Source: Leptospira saintgironsiae
GTDB taxonomy: Bacteria; Spirochaetota; Leptospiria; Leptospirales; Leptospiraceae
Assembly: GCF_002811765.1 (NCBI RefSeq)
Contig: NZ_NPDR01000001.1
Location: 434,001 to 498,000 of the forward strand
Length of the DNA: 64,000 nt
Direction of reading: 5' to 3'
The position numbers and the translations under genes were made by a program. Every line of letters starts with the position of its first letter. Within the stretch, counting starts at the first letter, position 1. Below the pieces are notes generated by a model that was not told where the DNA came from, made no database searches, and was given only the letters and a program-made list of their open reading frames with translations. This document shows, piece after piece, positions 60,599-64,000 of this stretch.

Positions 60599-61130
60599 AA
60601 ATCTCTATTGGACGAGGTTTTTGGGCTCTTACTACCTATCGGCATCCTCTTATCCTGAGGTATAAGTATTTTCCCTTTATAAGCCGATTCAAAGCAAAAT
60701 ATCAAAATTTTTTCTTTCTAAATTATCACAATCTGGTTTCAAAACACCTTCTATTTAAGGTTTTCGAGAGAAGTTTTCTTGGATGGGAATGGATTTTCTG
60801 ACCTCCCGAATACCTAAGATAGGGTAATTTTATCTTTGAATGATTCTTATTCTCTCGAATACGTTATCCGACACGCGTAGAGTAATTATCCTATTTGAGA
60901 TATAATCTTTTGAGAAAAATCATTCAATGACGGGATAACTTTTCGCATACTAAGCGTTTTTCGGAAAAAAATTTAATAAAACAAGTTCAGTTGTAGATTC
61001 TTGCTAATTTTTTGGGAACTTTTGTCTGAGTTGTATACAATTTTGGCTAACGTAGGAAGAAGGCATTCCTATCCCATCTGGGAATTGGTGCTTAATAAAA
61101 TTGGAAACAGAGAGGTCGAAAAGTTCCGAT
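60599..61130. other. Intergenic region, 532 bases, no gene found
   Basis: No convincing gene. It is A/T-rich with several T tracts. A perfect inverted repeat TTGAATGATT (60836-60845) and AATCATTCAA (60918-60927) with a further partial extension (CTTATTCTC/GAGAAA) encloses 72 bases and could form a long stem. TTGTATACAATTTTGG (about 61032) may be part of a promoter for the gene at 61131. A possible frame at 61001-61246 runs in another phase through that gene start and looks spurious. Confidence 0.5.
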
Positions 61131-64000
61131 ATGAAACGGTCTACGACATTTTTTCTCAAGAGTATCCTAACTCTTGTTATTCTTTTCTCCTTCGTAAATT
61201 GTCCGAAGGGTGGAGGAAAGGGGCCTTTGCTTTTGCCACCTGGTGAAACTGCAGAAACTCCTAGTCCTGATCCTACCATTCGAGTTTATAAAGGAAGCGG
61301 TACGGTAACTTCGGTTCCGGATAGCTCTACCGAAAGTTTGGGAAGTGTAAAAATTACGGAAAGTAGTACTGCACGAGTTTTCACGATCCAAAATAATGGT
61401 GAGTTGGCTTTAAATCTTACAAGTACTCCTATCATCGCAAAAACAGGAGCAGAAGCTGCACAGTTTACTGTGGATCAATCAAGTACTGATAATGTTTTGG
61501 ATCCTGGAGAAACTACTGAGTTCACGGTAACTTTTTCTCCATCTGGATCAACCGGTACTAAATCAGCTCAGTTACAAATCGCATCTAACGATCCGAACAC
61601 TCCTATATTTATTTTGAATTTGAGTGGCACTGCAAATCCTGCACCTGCTCCTGATATCCAAGTAAAAAGAGGATCTACTACTTTTACTAGTGGATCAAGC
61701 GTTCATACTTTCACAAGTGTTCAAGAGAATACTAGTGGAACTGCAGTATCCTTTACGATCAATAATATCGGAGATGCTAGTTTAAATTTAGGTACTATCA
61801 ATCTAACCGGAGCAAATTCTAACCAGTATAGTTTAGATGTAAGCGGAACGAGCAGCACTGTTGCAGCTTCGGGTTCGACAACATTCTCAGTAACATTCTC
61901 TCCAACCTCTACCGGAACAAAAACTGCTACGATTACTATCCCAAGTGATGATGCAGGAACTCCGAATTATACTTTCGGTCTTTCCGGAGTAGGAAATCCG
62001 ACTCCTGTTCCTGAAATGAACGTCCAAAGAGTTACAGGTTCTGTAAATATCGCAGACGGAAGTGGTTCTTTCGATTTTGGAAGTCAGGTGGAGAATGTTA
62101 CTGGTTCTGCGATCCAATTCCGGATACAGAACTTAGGAACTGCCTCTCTAAGCTTAACCGGATCTCCAGTTGTAGAAATTACAGGCACGAATTCGGATCA
62201 GTTTGAAGTTACTGTTCAGCCTAGTAGTACAAGTATTGCTAGTTCTGGGAATACTACATTCTCTGTTAGATTTGTTCCTACTTCTACCGGTGCAAAAACT
62301 GCATCTATTTCAATAGCGAACAATGACTCAGACGAAAATCCATATAATTTCACGATTACGGGTACTGGAACTCCAACACCTGTTCCTGAAATTAACGTGA
62401 AGCAAGCTTCTACAAGTATAGCAAGTTCAGGAACTTATTCTGGCATTGCTGATACAAGGATTGGTACTACCAGCGGGACGACTACATTCACAGTAGAAAA
62501 TACTGGAACTGCAACCTTGAGCCTGAGCGGAAGCCCTCGTGTGGTTGTGGGTGGAACAGATTCGTCTATGTTTAGTGTTGCCTCTCAACCTTCTGCTACC
62601 GTTGCTGCGAGTGGAACATCAACATTCACAGTTACGTTCTCGCCTACTTCTACCGGAGCAAAAGCTGCAACCTTAACGATTGCAAATAATGACTCCGATG
62701 AAAGTAGTTATGTGATCAATTTGTCCGCAAACGGAACGGAACCAAGCGCTCCTTGTTTCGATATTAGTACTGGAACAAAATCCGCGAACGATGCGATCTT
62801 CGGAAGTACTTACGAAAGTTCCAATATTTCCCTAACTACAGGAACTGCTTTCCCGACAGCTTTATTCTATGCTGATCAAGCAAGTGCGGGATCCAGTAGT
62901 TTGATGTATGCATACTACTATGCAACTGCTGCAGAAAGCACTGGTTTTTATGGTAGAGATGGAATTGGAACTACAGTAATCACTGGTATGTGGCCTTATG
63001 GTAGAAATACTTCTGAATTCTTATATAAAGATTTCGGGACAGGTTCTCTGTCATTCACGCCAAGCACTAGTGTTACAGCGTTAGTTGCTTTGGACTCGTT
63101 TACAAGTTTTGCGACTGCAAACGCGAGTTATAGAGTAGTTCGTAGCTGTAGTCCTTCTCTATTGGAAGAGCAATCATTCACTTCCACTACAGGAACTACG
63201 AGCACAAGTGGACTTTCTAAAGTTTGGACATATCGTAAGAAGATGAAGGTAAACTTGATCTTCGTGCAAGGAACTTACCCAACTTATACAGTTGCGGGAG
63301 TCCAAGAGGCTGTTGACAGAGTGACTTCTATATACGGACAGAATTCAGTTAAGATCGATCTTCAATTCTCTGCAACTTCTATTAGCGCAGCTGAATTCCA
63401 AGATATATCTGATCTGAGTGATGATACCGGAACAGTATCTGGATCTCTCACCAAACTTTATGTTTCTAATCCTGGAAGTGCGCAAGCAGCTGACAGTTTA
63501 AATATCTATATCACTGCAAGCGAAAGTGAAGTAGGTGGAGTATTAGGTATTGCATCTGGAATCCCTGGTCTTCCTGGTGTAACAGGAACGAAGAAGGCGG
63601 GTATGATCGTGTTCTTGGAAGCGCATAGAACTTCTGGAACAGCAGGATCAGCCCTTTCTGCGGGAGATCTAACGTTTATGGGAGATACTATTGCTCATGA
63701 AGCTGGGCATTTCCTTGGGTTGTTCCACACAAACGAGAGAGGTGGATATGATAGTTCTGTTGTTTCTTCGGTAGCCAATTGGCCGTTCGGAGTTTACAAT
63801 AAGGACGCTATGTCTGACACTCCATTCTGCAATAAGTCGAATGATTCAAATACAGATGGAATGGTATCTATCAGTGAGTGTAGCGGTACTGGTTTCACTA
63901 ATTCTGGAGCATCAAATCTAATGTTCTGGGCAGGGGACGGAGTTACATCTCAGACACAACTTACAGGCGAACAAGGTTGGCTATTAAGACTTAACCCGTT
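61131..64000 (+). CDS. Choice-of-anchor-D metzincin lipoprotein, cut by window edge
   Basis: At least 956 residues; the gene continues past the window. Lipobox FVNC (C24) marks a lipoprotein. Four choice-of-anchor-D (ASPM/SPD-2/hydin-like) repeats of about 105-110 residues follow, each with FxxxNxGxxxLxL and TFSVTFSPTSTGTKTA. Residues 550-700 are Ser/Thr-rich. Then H856-E-A-G-H860-F-L-G-L-F-H866, the HExxHxxGxxH metzincin site, and the Met-turn ASNLMFW near 925. This is a surface or periplasmic zinc protease with an immunoglobulin-like stalk. ATG 61131 is assigned by frame and signal; the ribosome site is weak. Confidence 0.85.
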   Translation, partial: MKRSTTFFLKSILTLVILFSFVNCPKGGGKGPLLLPPGETAETPSPDPTIRVYKGSGTVTSVPDSSTESLGSVKITESSTARVFTIQNNGELALNLTSTPIIAKTGAEAAQFTVDQSSTDNVLDPGETTEFTVTFSPSGSTGTKSAQLQIASNDPNTPIFILNLSGTANPAPAPDIQVKRGSTTFTSGSSVHTFTSVQENTSGTAVSFTINNIGDASLNLGTINLTGANSNQYSLDVSGTSSTVAASGSTTFSVTFSPTSTGTKTATITIPSDDAGTPNYTFGLSGVGNPTPVPEMNVQRVTGSVNIADGSGSFDFGSQVENVTGSAIQFRIQNLGTASLSLTGSPVVEITGTNSDQFEVTVQPSSTSIASSGNTTFSVRFVPTSTGAKTASISIANNDSDENPYNFTITGTGTPTPVPEINVKQASTSIASSGTYSGIADTRIGTTSGTTTFTVENTGTATLSLSGSPRVVVGGTDSSMFSVASQPSATVAASGTSTFTVTFSPTSTGAKAATLTIANNDSDESSYVINLSANGTEPSAPCFDISTGTKSANDAIFGSTYESSNISLTTGTAFPTALFYADQASAGSSSLMYAYYYATAAESTGFYGRDGIGTTVITGMWPYGRNTSEFLYKDFGTGSLSFTPSTSVTALVALDSFTSFATANASYRVVRSCSPSLLEEQSFTSTTGTTSTSGLSKVWTYRKKMKVNLIFVQGTYPTYTVAGVQEAVDRVTSIYGQNSVKIDLQFSATSISAAEFQDISDLSDDTGTVSGSLTKLYVSNPGSAQAADSLNIYITASESEVGGVLGIASGIPGLPGVTGTKKAGMIVFLEAHRTSGTAGSALSAGDLTFMGDTIAHEAGHFLGLFHTNERGGYDSSVVSSVANWPFGVYNKDAMSDTPFCNKSNDSNTDGMVSISECSGTGFTNSGASNLMFWAGDGVTSQTQLTGEQGWLLRLNP

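Noticed and set aside
61001..61246. An 81-residue frame upstream of and across the start of the metzincin gene.
   Set aside because: It is out of frame with the clear lipoprotein signal at 61131 and has no ribosome site or family pattern.
1..64000. Prophage, IS element, integron or CRISPR array.
   Set aside because: No transposase, integrase, direct-repeat array or terminal repeat pair was seen apart from the 11645 block.

Overview
The window is a dense, roughly 40% G+C chromosomal segment that reads as Leptospira. Evidence: many lipoproteins with relaxed spirochaetal lipoboxes (FLSC, LIAC, AVQC, SSNC), a LipL45-like FecR lipoprotein, a plant-type ferredoxin-NADP reductase, a VKOR-DsbA fusion, LpxD (so an LPS-bearing outer membrane), and many GAF/SpoIIE/PilZ/HD-GYP-type signalling proteins. 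Genus assignment is inference from gene content; the species cannot be read from this sequence. I see no IS element, prophage, integron or CRISPR array.

Layout. 1-2762 (minus): recR (cut by the window edge), ybaB, dnaX and a tadA-like deaminase. 2836-7279: a VWA-STAS protein, a PC4-like protein, ferredoxin-NADP reductase, lpxD and a 59-codon gene not previously obvious. 7362-11409: a Bcr/CflA exporter, an acyl-CoA synthetase, a lipoprotein and a small basic protein. 11640-11908: a strongly hairpinned block next to tRNA-Leu(CAG). 12023-13964: hisB-hisH-hisA with overlapping ends. 14060-22943: VKOR-DsbA, a zinc-ribbon membrane protein, DUF885 protein, thiD, an alkyltransferase-like protein coupled to a histidine kinase, rsgA and an HD-like protein. 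23148-29488: FecR, PEGA and TPR lipoproteins in a row. 29491-34299: trmB, an MBL-fold hydrolase, PilZ, a SprA-like protein, engB and tilS, the last broken by a frameshift at a run of ten A. 34302-45022: signalling genes (SpoIIE phosphatase, sigma-54 activator, ACT protein, two tandem degenerate HD-GYP paralogues) plus a SET protein and an ABC exporter. 45095-48355: aroC, nuoG, nuoI. 48416-53508: DUF433 protein, XRE regulator, a three-part lectin-like lipoprotein and an ECF sigma/FecR anti-sigma pair. 53567-64000: YwaF-like membrane protein, thioesterase/TetR pair with shared operators, a SAP protein with a probable broken 3' end, tag, SDR/MarR pair with operators, three exported proteins and the start of a large choice-of-anchor-D metzincin lipoprotein.

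How the parts fit. Housekeeping genes (DNA replication and repair, His and chorismate pathways, tRNA modification, complex I) are interleaved with envelope lipoproteins and regulators. The clearest local circuits are TetR-thioesterase (two GTAGAC-N6-GTCTAC sites), MarR-SDR (two TATTTCGA-type sites) and ECF sigma-FecR. Points most worth checking are the hairpinned tRNA-linked block, the tilS frameshift, the catalytically degenerate HD-GYP pair, the FecR-PEGA-TPR lipoprotein operon and the lectin-like secreted protein. I did not find a convincing wholly new multi-gene defence or biosynthetic system.
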